Assembly (NCBI GenBank): GCA_900893395.1
Contig: CAAHFI010258140.1
Location: 1 to 21,678, forward strand
DNA: 21,678 nt
Direction: 5' to 3'
Source of the DNA: Euglena gracilis
Taxonomy: Eukaryota; Euglenozoa; Euglenophyceae; Euglenales; Euglenaceae
Shown piece after piece: positions 9,312 to 18,239 of this stretch. Below the pieces are notes generated by a model that ran no database searches, was not told where the DNA came from, and worked only from the letters and a program-made list of their open reading frames with translations. The first letter of the stretch is position 1; every line of letters begins with the position of its first letter. A program made the translations under genes and the position numbers.

Positions 9312-9900
9312 TTAGTCGAGCATGTTGTCCGCAGCGTCGGATTGACGTGCGAACTGATCAGCCTCATGGCTGCCATGAAAAGTCGCATCACGCTCATCCA
9401 GGTTCTCAGGATAATACCAGGGAGCTCGGCTGAGAGGATCGGCCGCTTTTTCCGTGTGACCCGTGGTATAAATAACCACCAGGTTAAAATGGCTCAAGAA
9501 CTCATGCCATTGGCATCTTCTGCCTACTGATGACATGGCCTTGTTCAGGTCCTCGGTATACCAGTGTTGAAGGCTCCCGTGATCCATCAACACGAGTATC
9601 TGGACCAAGCTGCAGGCTGTCCAGCTGCGGAATCTCTGGAGAATAAGCACAATGGCATATGTGTCCCTTTCGTGAATGTTCCATTTAACCTGTCCTTTCC
9701 CGTTGTCGCCCTGTAGCTTCCTGCTGAAGAAAGCCACAGGTCGGGGTTCTTTTGCCGCATTACGCTGCGTAAGAACCCCGCCAAAAGCGTAATCGCTGCT
9801 GTCGACTTCCAGGACATACTGTTTATATGGATCCGCGATATCGATAACTACGTTCTGGAGGAGCAAGTCCTTTATTTTATTCAAGGCCTCGCTCATTTAG
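9312..9900 (-). mobile_element. Element 1 RNase H domain
   Basis: A 194-codon open stretch follows RT directly. Recognisable blocks are YVLEVDSSDYAFGGVL, RPVAFFSRKLQGDNGKGQVK, the HERDTYAIVLILQRFRSW helix, DHGSLQHWYTEDLNKA, and YTTGHTEKAADPLSRAP. This is the RT-associated RNase H of Ty3/gypsy pol, which degrades the RNA strand of the hybrid. About 76 of some 97 aligned residues match element 2 by eye. A tether with HGSHEADQFARQ leads toward integrase. Confidence 0.9.
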
Positions 9901-9920
9901 CCATGCCGAATACTTTTGCA

Positions 9921-10985
9921 TTATCGGGTGTCCGATATTTGAGCTGTTGGGTTAGGGGTACCGCGATTTTTGCGAAATCTGTCATCTAAATCGCGTAGGA
10001 TTGGGCTAATCCCAAAAATTCCTTTAAATGTGTTAAGGTCTTCATGACCTGGAGTCCATTCCTTAATGGCCTCCACTTTACTCGGTGCGGCTGCACGCTG
10101 CCCGTTGCTCATGATATGCCCGGAAAACTTAACGATTTTGCGAAACAGGAGAATTTTGGAACCCTTCACAAAAAGCGCATGCTTTCGGAACGCGTATAAT
10201 AACGCCCACACATCGCGATAATGCGGGTCGAGGATATCCTCGCCTGGTTCCGCGGAAGGCCGTTGGGGTCCCACCAGCACATCATTGATGTACACCGGAG
10301 CAAACGGTAAATCGCTCAAAACCCACTGGATTTTGCGTTGAAACATGGCTGGGCCATTCTTAACACCCACGGGGAGTACCGTCCATTGGTACACACCCTT
10401 GGAGGTCACGAATGCCGTGTACGGTTGCGAATCAGGATGCAAATGCATCTGATGTAAACCGTCTTCCAGATCAAAGATTGGCAACAACCGGTTATCCGAC
10501 TGTCGGGTGATCAGATCCTGGATCAGCGGTAACGGGAAGGGGTCATCCTTCGTTTGGGAGTTCAGGTACCGGTAATCCAGCACTAGTCTCCATTTCTTCT
10601 GACCAGACTGGTCAGCGGGTTTGGGCACCACAAAAGCCTGTGATGTCCATTCGCTCTTGGAAGGGATAATCCACTTCCGATGGATGAGCTTCTCAATCAT
10701 CTCGTTGAGATCCTGTTCGCGTTCACCCGAGCAACGGAAGAATTTCCGGTGCATGGGCTTGGCGCCAACCTTGAGCTTCATTTTGCAAACACCGAACGGG
10801 CCGCGAATCGCGGGGTCTGTGTCGCAGGCATAAACTGGTTTATCCAGTACACCATGAAATTTGCGAGTAATTCGCGAACAAGGGTGTTGCCCTGCACTCT
10901 CAGTGATAGCAGAAATCTGCAATGAGGGTGTGGAATCCCCATTGGTACCAAGGTATCTTGGCACACGCAAATAGGATATTCCGAT
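9921..10985 (-). mobile_element. Element 1 reverse transcriptase domain
   Basis: This open stretch of about 350 codons carries the standard Ty3-type RT blocks in order: HRKFFRCSGEREQDLNEMI, IPSKSEWTSQAFVVPKP, LVLDYRYLNSQTKDDPFPLP, IFDLEDGLHQMHLHPDSQPY, TAFVTSKGVYQWTVLPVGVK, NGPAMFQRKIQWVL, then the region of the YxDD-type box, and KFSGHIMSNGQ with SKVEAIKEWTPG of the connection. RT copies the element RNA into DNA within the cytoplasmic particle. The start given is the first near-cognate codon; homology to element 2 begins about 20 codons further in. Part of a decayed element. Confidence 0.9.
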
Positions 10986-11030
10986 GCGTCAAAGAAAGAA
11001 ACGCGAAAAATGCTTTATTTAACAGGTGGT

Positions 11031-11094
11031 AATATTATATACTATACATATTATTATATATTATGTATAATATATATTATATACAAAAATCCAC
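11031..11094. repeat. AT-rich microsatellite-like block
   Basis: About 64 nt consist almost only of A and T, in TATA/ATTATA steps with internal palindromes. It lies immediately beyond the right limit of homology of element 1 and next to the word ACAGGTGGTA (11,022-11,031), which recurs at 11,343. Such a tract may mark an old insertion or breakage point, or be a decayed terminal sequence. Confidence 0.6.
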
Positions 11095-11254
11095 AAACAG
11101 TGGTACATTACGGGGTAAATTCTACCAATGGAAACACACATAGGATAGTTGTTGAAACCAGTTGTGTACCAGGCAGCCGTAAGGCCGTGGTACTCTGTCT
11201 GTAGGTACAAGCGTACGGCCAGATATAGCTCTGAGCCCCATCCACAGTACTATA

Positions 11255-11316
11255 CTAGGTAGTATTCCTAAAAGATGGCCAACCGCCTGAATTTGGAATA
11301 CCTAGCTCTATAGAGC
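11255..11316. repeat. Inverted repeat followed by 12-bp palindrome
   Basis: CTAGGTAGTATTCC (11,255-11,268) pairs with GGAATACCTAG (11,295-11,305), leaving a 3-nt bulge. This gives an 11-bp stem over a 26-nt loop. It abuts the perfect palindrome GCTCTATAGAGC at 11,305-11,316. A near copy of the palindrome (GCTCTATTGAGC) stands at about 11,947-11,958. Both lie in the putative leader or terminal repeat of element 2. Confidence 0.55.
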
Positions 11317-11636
11317 AAACCATTATTTTGGTTCTCCTCTCCACAGGTGGTATTCTATTTTATTATTCTTGTCTTCACTGGATTTCAAGTTTGATTTGTT
11401 TTTTCTGATGACCGGAAATGATTGCCAAGTAAATTGGCACTTCTTTGTTGTAGCCAATAGGGCTCCTTCGCATGCTTTGTCAACAGCCTCTTAATTGGTG
11501 AAAAGGGCTTTCAACTTTTATATTATTTTGTTTTTTCTGTTACTCCAACTTTTACTTTTTTTTGCGCACCAAACGGCGAAAGCGAAAGGTTGGACGAACA
11601 CTTGGTAGCAGTTTAGGTTTTTGATCCTTTGACCGC

Positions 11637-11690
11637 AAACGGTCGTGTGGTGCCCCGCCTATAGGCGATCACAGGCACCAAAAACCGTTT
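11637..11690 (+). other. Nested stem-loop with palindromic loop
   Basis: Three sets of arms are concentric: AAACGGT (11,637-11,643) with ACCGTTT (11,684-11,690); TGGTGCC (11,648-11,654) with GGCACCA (11,674-11,680); and inside, the perfect 12-nt palindrome CGCCTATAGGCG (11,656-11,667). The internal loops are nearly symmetric (4 and 3 nt). It lies about 300 nt before gag. Leader stem-loops with self-complementary loops act in retroviral RNA dimerisation and packaging; the same role here is inference from position and shape. Confidence 0.55.
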
Positions 11691-11905
11691 CCGGACAAAG
11701 CTGTACGCACGGACACGTCCTCTGACGGTTCACAGTATACGCTGCTTCAAACCTCAGTGTTCGGGTGTTCGCTTACTTTTTATACTATCCCCTCTTTTTG
11801 CATTTGTTTGTGCATTTTACACCGGGATCTACACTTGATTTTTTTGGGTTTTCCTGCATAAATGCAGAGCACAACACCAACAGCCATTGACTACGCTGCC
11901 TCGAT

Positions 11906-11929
11906 TGGTTCTCTTTGAGGACTTGAACC
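11906..11929 (+). promoter_or_regulatory. Candidate primer-binding site of element 2
   Basis: The 24 nt begin TGG and end TTGAACC. Their reverse complement reads like the 3' third of a tRNA: a T-arm word GGTTCAAGTCC, an A/G-rich acceptor-like stretch and a terminal ACCA. Ty3/gypsy and retroviral elements prime minus-strand DNA on the 3' end of a host tRNA just after the 5' LTR, so the position 58 nt before gag is right. The implied acceptor is one nucleotide shorter than canonical, no tRNA identity could be assigned, and the sequence just before it is not an obvious LTR end. Tentative. Confidence 0.3.
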
Positions 11930-11986
11930 TGAACCATCGTTCACCAGCTCTATTGAGCATTCCAAACCCATAGGGATACTCAAGCA

Positions 11987-12640
11987 TTGACTCATTTTAC
12001 AGGTACTCATCCTTCCCTGCGTGTGTCACACCTATCGGTGTCTGTGTCGAGTAATCCTCCCCCCGCCCAACGGGCAACCTCACACCTATCGGTGTCAAGA
12101 TCTATGGAGCAACCCCATGCCCAACAGGCACAACCCCTTTTGTTGGAAAGACGATCAGCTAACACCTATTCCCCCCGGCGAGACCTCACACTGGTGCCGA
12201 TGGGCACATTTGACTCTGAGGCGGTTACGCCACGACAACTTTTTGTCGAGGGTGGGTTAGAAACAGCATATTTTTCCAGCCCCCCCCCCTGCGCTGCCTC
12301 CCACAAGTTCCGATAGGACAATTACCACCACCACCCAATACGGGTTCTTTTCCTGCATTGCCATGGCACCCAGAGATGCGTTTGACGGTTCCCACTTACG
12401 AAAGTCCCGCACAATCCATGAGCAGTGATGTGGAAGAGCTAGAAAATATTTATACACACCCCATTACCGTTTTTCAGCGCATAGTCCCAAATCTTCCCGT
12501 GGACCATCCGCGTATGAGGCAAATCTCCCATGGCCACACTTGTGTAGCGGGCTGCGCTATGACGCTTAACAAGGTTTTAGTATTGCGACGAAAACAGCCA
12601 AAAGGTTGTAGAACACAAGCTGGATTACCTTTGAAGTTAT
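11987..12640 (+). mobile_element. Element 2 gag N-terminal region
   Basis: The first good frame after the leader opens at 11,987 (MTHFTGTHPSLRVSHLSVSV). It continues through Ser/Pro/Gln-rich sequence (SMEQPHAQQAQPLLLERRSA, then RRDLTLVPMGTFDSEAVTPR). No domain is recognised. Its assignment to gag rests on position between the leader and the coiled-coil region. Two copies of a hairpin-containing repeat lie inside it (12,026-12,096). Alternative starts cannot be excluded. Decayed. Confidence 0.45.
12026..12096. repeat. 17-nt direct repeats, each a small hairpin
   Basis: TCACACCTATCGGTGTC occurs at 12,026-12,042 and 12,080-12,096, 54 nt apart. Each copy contains the inverted repeat ACACC-TATC-GGTGT (5-bp stem, 4-nt loop). 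It lies at the very start of gag, close to the candidate primer site, where packaging and translation signals of retroelements often sit. The spacing is a multiple of three, so it could also be a peptide repeat (SHLSVS). Confidence 0.6.
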
Positions 12641-14390
12641 GTGCGTGATGATGGTGAATATTGCCAAACAAATTTTCAAGCCACCAATATGGATGTAGCA
12701 ACTTTGCGTCAATGGTTGGAGACACATTTGCAGGTACATTTGCCACAACACTGTCAAAAAGTGAGTGAAGCCATGTGTGAGACACATACCGCAGTGATGC
12801 GATTTTCTCCAACACGCAACATAGTTTTCCAGCTTTATCCCACCAAATGGAGCCAATTACGGCAATTTTTATGCAATTGCAGCAAAAGTTGCACGAACTT
12901 CCCATCACAACTCCCGATCTGGGACAATTTATCACATTGGGGCAAATCTCCACACTTGTTACTGCATTTCGGGAAGCGCAACAGCACATTCACCAGTTGA
13001 GTGGTGATTCCGTGAAATTGTCCCACTTTTCTGCCCAAGCAAATGAAAGTTTTGCCCCCAGCACGTTTGTGCAACAAATGGAGGAGCGACGTTCTGGTTT
13101 GGAGCAGAAATATTACCATTGTGGTGAAGTACCCGCTGAAATTGCGCGTTTTCACACCCAAATCACGAATATCGCGAATGGGTTTGAAAATTTGCAACAA
13201 CAGCGGCAAAATGACACAATAGAAATCCGAACCGCAGTCGGCAGAACCGCAATGTGGCAACCCGTGCACCCACACCAGATATTAGCGGACTCAAGGCCAC
13301 CACGACCGACTTGAACAAAAAGTTGCAGCAGGATGTTGGTAACATTGAAGCCGCACTGGCTAAGGTGCACGCCCGCTACGCAGAAGTAGCTGGTAGGATC
13401 CCGGATGTTACCGGCATTCAAGCCGCGATAGCGGATTTGCACAAACGCATGCAAGAATTCAGCACAAAAGTGCTTCAGGAGCAATCACCAACCGTCATTG
13501 CCGTCACCAACACCTACCCCCACACTCCCGAACACACAGCTGGAGCAGGTTTGCGCTGAAATACGCGCGAAAAATCACCAAATCATGCAAGTATTTTGTG
13601 ACAGTCTCATAAACACCGAGAAAATGGTGAATTATGACGTCTCAAAACTACACAATGACTTTACCGCGCTATCCGCGCAAGTTTTAGTGTTGAAGGAACA
13701 GCCAATGGCCGAAAAAGTCAAACATCCGCATTCGGACCAACCCCCCAAGCCATCTCCACAACTGGAGGCCATTTCCAGTGCTATACGCACTTTAGCGGTA
13801 CGTGTACAGGAATTGGACACTGGTTTTGGTGCAATTTCACAAAAATTTCCAGTCTATTTCTGACGAAATCCTGCTTTTGGATGAGTCACCCTCATACCGT
13901 AGGCGGATGAAGCGTTTGCAGGAGGATGTGTGTCGGGTATCATTCAATTGGCACGTTGTCGACCAATTGGAACAAAGTGTGCATGATTTTGCAACACATT
14001 TGGACCAAGTACAAGCACAACTGCGTTCCATCCATCAAAACCCCAAATTGGGTATGATTGGCACACTTGCTGCATCTTCCAGCTCAAGAAGCCCCATTCG
14101 CGCACCAGTCCCGGAGTCCACAGGCACATTGCCACCAAACCACGTTTCTGCTCATGCGGTGGTTCCCTCCTTAACATTACCAATCTCAATGGTTCAATTT
14201 TCAGAAGACGAGTCGGGTTTTCAAGCGAAAACCAGACCTACCCCCCTCTTAAATCAAGAAATTAGGGAATCCGAACTAATTCGCGCTGTTAGCCGCACCT
14301 CCACACCGGGTATTGTTCATACCTCCCACATTCGCTTAGTAGCACCAATGGTGCAACCACGTGACACATCACCCCCACATGTGTAAACGC
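12640..14390 (+). mobile_element. Element 2 gag coiled-coil region with 42-residue repeats
   Basis: Several frames are rich in Leu/Ile/Gln/Glu/Lys with heptad-like spacing: ITAIFMQLQQKLHELPITTP, VTAFREAQQHIHQLS, IAADLHKRMQEF-like segments, AISSAIRTLAVRVQELDTGF and VDQLEQSVHDFATHLDQVQA. At 13,275 and 13,401, exactly 126 nt (42 codons) apart, stand PDISGLKATTTDLNKKLQQ and PDVTGIQAAIADLHKRMQE, so the coiled coil grew by internal duplication. The final part (about 14,060-14,380) is a Ser/Pro/Thr-rich linker. Long coiled coils upstream of capsid could drive particle assembly; that role is inferred. Decayed. Confidence 0.6.
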
Positions 14391-14599
14391 ATCACCATTC
14401 ACGCATTCGTGATTCCTCTAAGTTGCAGGGTACCTGTGGTACACTGAGTCGTGTGTTCCATGCGCATTCACAACTTTTTCCGAACAACACCCTTGGTGCA
14501 ACCACCGGGGTACCTGCACAGGGTGCAATTTTGCGCCCGGGCTCACCTCCCATGAACACCACCGAAGGCCCCCCGGGTTTCTCAGAAAGATTTCAAAGG

Positions 14600-15180
14600 C
14601 ACCATCGCGATCGCGAACAAGTTGAAGCCCCAATGGGACGGTGACCCCACCACGTGGAAACAATTTTTTCGCGACTGGGAATACTATTGGTATTTGAAGG
14701 GACCAACCCAAGACAACAACCCGGAGGTAATCAAGATGGAGTTTATTGATTGCCTCCCAAGGGATGAAAAGGAACGCGCCAGACAATTCGCCATTCGCGG
14801 GCACATTTCTTTTGAGGAACTGGCTGAGCAATGTGCTTCATCATGCTCCAGTTTGGTTTCCAGAATTAGTCTGGAAAATAAATGGCGGCGATTTGCCCCC
14901 CGGAGCGCAAATGGAAGTCGATGGAATTGTGGTACTCCAAGTGGCTTGGGTTAGCAGCCGAAGTTTACGAGTTACAGGGAAAGCAAATCAAAGAAAAATT
15001 TGATGTGGTGTTACTGTGCTGCATTCCCAAACTCATCAAGGAAATTCACCGTGAGGAAATTGCGGGACACATTTTGACTCTCGATGAATGATGGAACTAT
15101 TTTTCCAAATAAATGAAGTTATCACAAATTGTGGGTCAGATTGAAGCGGCGTATCACCACCACCCCACCGCTCGTGTACC
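14600..15180 (+). mobile_element. Element 2 gag capsid-like domain
   Basis: KPQWDGDPTTWKQFFRDWEY followed by EFIDCLPRDEKERARQFAIR matches the layout of the retrotransposon Gag (capsid) domain. That layout has an opening F/W-x-G-D-P..W..F motif and a later L-x-x-x-L-P-x-x-x-x-E-x-A-R helix, here FIDCLPRDEKERARQF. Later helices include YELQGKQIKEKFDVVLLCC and SQIVGQIEAAYHHH. Capsid forms the shell of the virus-like particle. It lies downstream of the coiled-coil region and upstream of the zinc-knuckle-like motifs, the usual order. Decayed. Confidence 0.75.
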
Positions 15181-15299
15181 TACCGGTTCAATCCATGCAG
15201 TCCAACAGATTAACTCCCCAAAAATACCTAAATTCCCATCGAGTCAAAACGTGCTATCCGCGCTCAAACCCCAAATCGCCGAGACGGGAATTTAAAACC

Positions 15300-15960
15300 A
15301 CGCTATTCGCGCTCTTCTGATCAGATTTTGGAAAAAGTGTTTTTTTTGTGTAATCAATCGGGACATGTGTCTCGCGAATGTGGGAAACCCCAAGCGCAAA
15401 TGCGCAGTAATAGCCCCCGAGGATTCCACTCTACCTGGAGTTCGCGTTCTTCGCGATTAGCGCACTTGCAGCGGTCGAGATACTGATCGGGAGATGGTAG
15501 ACGACGTTCCTGTTCACCTCACCGCAGATGTGGACGTGGTTTCATACCGCGAGGTCGGTCCCCCCGCCCCCCTACCCGCAATCGGGATGTGAATAGCCAT
15601 TCGTCGCGATCTCGGTTGCGAAGTGGATCAACCTCTTCGCGATCCGACCGCGGTAAAGCGGATACCTGCTCCCTCCCGTCGCTATGATACCAAAACACAA
15701 TCACAATCGCGAAACCGTTGTTACCTTTGTGGGTCTAAAGACCACCATTCATCCAAGTTTCCCACGTTCCCGTTCTCCGCGTCCTAGCCATGGTCGTCGC
15801 AATTCCAATCAGGGTTCTGCCAATAGGCAGCGGGTTGATTTCAAAATATTCTCTATCGAGGAAAAAGACCTGGCTTCTGGCAGGGAGGGGTATGAGAACA
15901 CCGAGAATGAGCTGGATGAAGACAGGAATGTGATTGGCGTGATATGCGCAATCTTTTTTT
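15300..15960 (+). mobile_element. Element 2 nucleocapsid-like region with two zinc-knuckle-like motifs
   Basis: A first CCHC-type motif is recognisable around 15,344-15,386 (CNQSGHVSREC core) and a second around 15,715-15,765 (CYLCGSKDHH). Between them is an Arg/Ser-rich basic stretch (SRSRLRSGSTSSRSDRG), as expected for a nucleic-acid-binding nucleocapsid. Two knuckles separated by about 110 residues is wider spacing than the tandem arrangement seen in retroviruses. An acidic tail (NTENELDEDRN-like) follows. Nucleocapsid binds and packages element RNA. Decayed. Confidence 0.65.
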
Positions 15961-16279
15961 AGGAAGTCCACCTTAGGCCAAAAGGCCGACTCCCACATGG
16001 GGTAGGGGAGCCCGAGGTCTGGGCACGGACCTCTGGGCTGATGAACAGATGGATGTAGGAACTTATCGCCCCTGGCACCCCTGCCCATCAGTCTTTTTTG
16101 GTCTGTACCCCGAAAAATTTCGCGTCCCCCACTCCGCGCGCCAGATTTTTGCTTGGAATGTTGAGCAAAGTATGCAAAGGGTCATGGGACAGTTGGCGGG
16201 ACAAATATTTTACACCCGACCCTTCGCTTTGCGTACCCCCCATCAAACTTTTGGTCCAAGCGAAAATCAAAACACAAAA

Positions 16280-16630
16280 TTTTTTGTGCACAAGCCAAAT
16301 TTTTAGTCGACACAGGTTGTCGCATCCACATTCTTTTCCGCAAAGGTCTTATACTCACCCACCTCTTGGTTTATCCCAAGAATCCAACAAAATTATGACC
16401 GTTGACAACAGCCCCATGTGCGGTGGTGACTTGGGATGCACTTTGGACATAGTCAACCCCATTATCCCGAAGCACCACACACACAACCCACAATTTCAGA
16501 ATTTTCTGGGTACTTGGGCATTTGAGGCGACTATCGCCCGGTCAGACGTTGTCTTGGGATTTCCCTTCCTACGACAACACCGATCGGTGGTGGATTGTCC
16601 TCCGCACGGTTTGTGCACTACCCCCCGCAC
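16280..16630 (+). mobile_element. Element 2 aspartic protease
   Basis: LVDTGC at 16,303-16,320 is the retropepsin active-site signature, and about 75 codons later DVVLGFPFLRQHRSVVD (16,545-16,595) is the C-terminal LGxxF/W-L helix motif of Ty3-type proteases. The enzyme would work as a homodimer and cut the Gag-Pol precursor. The distance between the motifs fits the usual size of about 100 residues. The stretch between nucleocapsid and protease (15,960-16,280) shows no recognisable domain. Decayed. Confidence 0.75.
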
Positions 16631-16699
16631 ACACACCACACCCCCAAACTTGTCCCGCATGACGTCACCCATGACGTCCCCCCGCATTTCCACAACGTT

Positions 16700-18235
16700 T
16701 TCCACAGCGTAAAACACCGTTTCCTACCCTAATGGTAAAGAGAAAGCTGCCACCCTACCTACCGTACTTTTACTGCTCGTTTCCCACGCGGTATGGAAAG
16801 CCAGTAGCTTAACCCTGCACGGTTCGCTGGGTTCCCAGGAGAAAGCTCAAAGGCCTAAAGTTATAACGGTGTCGAGTAGGCGCCCAGCTGCACAACTTTT
16901 TCGTTTTCCACCAGGTGTGTCGACTTCAGACACCCCTGTACACCACCCAGCTGCTACCCCAACCAACACCAACTTATGCACTGATACCCACACAAACGCG
17001 CACCACAAGCACCAACCCTCCTACCAATGCGCTCACTGTCGGAGAATCTCCGCTTACCGTGATTTTGGTTGTGGGTGTCTTGCTGAATCTCCCAAATTTA
17101 TCCTATCGGATCCCGCAACCCGGAGTTATTACCCCCCTACACTTGGTAGTGGTACCTGTACACCTGGTAGTGGTACAGTCGGTACAGATTTAATAGATAA
17201 CCAAGAGATACATCGCCTTGGTACAATAGGTGATACACCCATCAGTACTCCTGGTAGTTTTTCACATTTCACAACTGCACCTAGCAATTTTTCGCAATTC
17301 GCGAAGGTGAATCAAGCACTACAGTGCAAAGGCATAACCTTCCTCTTCGTCTTTGCGCATAGCGCTCCCCGTGCGCCTATGGCGCTCTCCACACCACCCG
17401 CGCATATCGCGCTTCACGCACATAGTGCTAATTTCGCGCATATCGCGCATTCCGCGCTATCGTGCGTCACCAATAACTGGGTATATGCCCAACCCACCCA
17501 GGCCCCCCCAGGATCGAGTCCTATGGACATGTTTGTAGATGATTTACAGTTCCTTTGTTCTGTTTTACAGCATGTTCCCCCCATTCAGGATGTTGAACAG
17601 ATCTCTAAGTACACCAAGGACACCTGGAATGCTTTTCAGTTTGGTCAGTATCGAAACATTGGTTTTTCAAAAATCGCCGATATGCGGATTCTTTGTATTT
17701 GAGCTTAGAAATTGATGCATTCTCTTCCAAAGTGCATTCGCGATTACCGCGATATTGATCGCAGCATTCTAACACTTTTGATAAGTTTTGGGGACACAGT
17801 ATCCTATGGCTGCATCCCTCCCTAAAACTTATACGGTTTGTTGTAAATAAGATTTTTAGGATGAAGGGCGAGGCGCAGCACTTGTTCCTGTGAATCCCAA
17901 AGCGGAATGGTTTGAAAATTTGACTTATGTCACCTTTTATTGGTGGGACCTACCAAATGACGTTCCTTTATTCCAGGATTTCCATGGAGTAGTGTTACCA
18001 CGTTTTCAAGAAATCATTTTTCGTGTTTGTTTCTTTTATGCTTTCAACGTTTCTCAAGCACCACCCCTGAATGTTAGTGTGTTGGATCATACCGACCATG
18101 TGAGAGCCGATACGGCTTTTCTCCATACCGCCGATAGGCAACATCGTTCAGCCGCCCCTCTGTTTGATATGACCCATAAACAGGTTTCCGCTGTCATTGA
18201 AGGTACATGACAGCACCCCAATTCAGCAGAATTTT
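16700..18235 (+). mobile_element. Element 2 long protease-RT connector
   Basis: About 1.5 kb separates protease and RT. It includes an open stretch of 277 codons (16,869-17,702) with a Thr/His/Pro-rich start (TDTHTNAHHKHQPS), a Cys cluster CAHCRRISAYRDFGCGC, a Gly/Ser/Thr repeat (GSGTCTPGSGTVG) and an Ala/His repeat at 17,354-17,461 (AHIALHAHSANFAHIAHSA). A second open stretch follows at 17,890-18,210, aromatic-rich at its start (FYWWDLPNDVPLFQDFHGVV). Only the last 20 or so residues have a counterpart in element 1. The function is unknown; the CxxC...CxC cluster could bind zinc. Confidence 0.5.
17354..17461 (+). repeat. Degenerate repeat encoding Ala/His-rich peptide
   Basis: GCGCATATCGCGC occurs near 17,400 and 17,438 amid related words (GCGCATAGCGC, GCACATAGTGC). 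The tract encodes Ala-His-(Ser/Ile)-Ala units. The repeat words are themselves nearly palindromic. This looks like local slippage or duplication inside the protease-RT connector rather than a separate element. Confidence 0.55.
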
Positions 18236-18239
18236 GTAC

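Larger units (their letters stand above)
8280..10990 (-). mobile_element. Element 1: Ty3/gypsy-type retroelement, pol remnant
   Basis: Read right to left, the order is RT, RNase H, IN, which is diagnostic for Ty3/gypsy elements (Ty1/copia has IN before RT). The gag and protease parts that should lie to the right of RT are absent; the next sequence is the AT-rich junction and then element 2 on the other strand. Integrase is followed closely by ORF3. The element is broken, with several interruptions. It is the same family as element 2 but clearly diverged, so the two are probably independent old insertions. No matching pair of long terminal repeats around element 1 could be identified by eye. 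Confidence 0.85.
10990..11986 (+). other. Junction: candidate 5' terminal repeat and leader of element 2
   Basis: No gene is visible. The stretch lies between the truncated right end of element 1 and the start of gag of element 2, where a 5' LTR and leader are expected. It holds an AT-rich block, several palindromes, a nested stem-loop, a TATA-like word (TATACTAT at 11,781) and a candidate primer-binding site. AGCTCTAT[A/T]GAGCA occurs twice (11,304-11,317 and 11,946-11,959), and TGGTTCTC twice (near 11,329 and at 11,906). No TG...CA boundary pair and no 3' partner could be established in this window, so LTR status is inferred from position. Confidence 0.4.

Noticed and set aside
11906-11990. 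tRNA gene on the minus strand (B-box-like GGTTCAAGTCC and ACCA end)
   Set aside because: No matching 5' acceptor strand or D-arm about 70 nt upstream, and eukaryotic tRNA genes do not encode CCA. Kept only as a possible primer-binding site.
12026-12096. CRISPR-like direct repeats
   Set aside because: Only two copies, short, in a eukaryotic retroelement context with no cas genes.
14605-14616. Palindrome TCGCGATCGCGA as a cyanobacterial HIP1-type site
   Set aside because: Contains GCGATCGC once only in a strong form; the context is a eukaryotic retroelement rich in TCGCGA words.
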